Origin: Acidobacteria bacterium 37-71-11 | Lineage (GTDB): Bacteria > Acidobacteriota > Thermoanaerobaculia > Thermoanaerobaculales > Thermoanaerobaculaceae | DNA: 12,774 nt | NCBI GenBank assembly: GCA_002279285.1 | Contig: NCBR01000043.1 | Coordinates: forward strand, 1 to 12,774 | Reading direction: 5' to 3' | Part shown: one piece after another, positions 12,681 through 12,774 of the stretch | How the letters are laid out: every line of letters starts with the position of its first letter | Numbering within the stretch: position 1 is the stretch's first letter | Translations under genes and position numbers: made by a program | The notes under the pieces: model-generated | The model's input: only the letters and a program-made list of their open reading frames with translations | What the model was told of the DNA's origin: nothing | Database searches by the model: none

Positions 12681-12774
12681 TCACGCGCCGGCGTAAAGCC
12701 GCTCGACCTCGTCGCGCACGCGCCGGGCAAGCTCGCCGCGCTGGCTCAGGGCGAGTTCGGCCGTGGGGATCGGG
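12681..12774 (-). CDS. Partial CDS, C-terminal 30 residues of an unidentified protein
   Basis: On the minus strand a frame is open from the window edge (first whole codon at 12773) to TGA at 12683-12681. The residues read IPTAELALSQRGELARRVRD followed by EVERLYAGA, a natural amphipathic helix ending in a stop. The helix-like pattern and the stem-loop just after the stop argue that this is the 3' end of a real gene and not chance. The family cannot be identified from 30 residues. It is codirectional with the DinB-type gene, 76 bp upstream of it. Confidence 0.5.
   Translation of the reverse strand, partial: PIPTAELALSQRGELARRVRDEVERLYAGA

Overview
The window is very GC-rich, with third codon positions almost all G or C. 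It carries a large Oar-type TonB-dependent receptor (carboxypeptidase-regulatory-like N-terminal domain, about 930 residues) and several exported enzymes. That combination is typical of Acidobacteriota, particularly high-GC lineages such as Vicinamibacteria or Thermoanaerobaculia. The assignment is an inference from gene style; there is no rRNA or marker gene here to prove it. I see no tRNA, rRNA, CRISPR array, insertion sequence or phage gene.

Layout. (1) 1-1933, plus strand: a large hairpin (55-90), a promoter with an AT-rich operator-like box, an FCD-type GntR regulator (234-920), then a secreted cyanophycinase-family S51 peptidase (995-1933). (2) 2011-3861, minus strand: a cytoplasmic PAS-PAS-GAF-GGDEF diguanylate cyclase, convergent with the peptidase. 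(3) 3862-4146: a divergent intergenic region with three stem-loops, then a promoter and AT-rich box closely resembling those of the first regulator. (4) 4147-11411, plus strand: a second GntR regulator, about 72% identical to the first and of the same length, then a TonB-dependent receptor, a secreted CapA-like (PGA_cap) protein and a secreted oligopeptidase B-type S9A peptidase. Spacings are short (142, 72 and 55 bp), so this is probably one operon. (5) 11412-12774: a mostly empty stretch with one plausible small gene, then a minus-strand DinB-superfamily gene and the 3' end of another minus-strand gene cut by the window edge.

How it fits together. Two paralogous regulators head two operons that together encode a secreted cyanophycinase-family peptidase, an outer-membrane importer, a secreted CapA-fold protein and a secreted basic-residue-specific oligopeptidase. 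The simplest reading is a scavenging locus for an extracellular polyamide or peptide (cyanophycin, isoaspartyl peptides, polyglutamate or Arg/Lys-rich peptides). It would be controlled by effector-binding FCD repressors that may autoregulate and cross-regulate through the shared TTATATCnAATA box. Each family call is well supported, but the common substrate is inference. The diguanylate cyclase and the DinB-type gene look like neighbours and not parts of the system.
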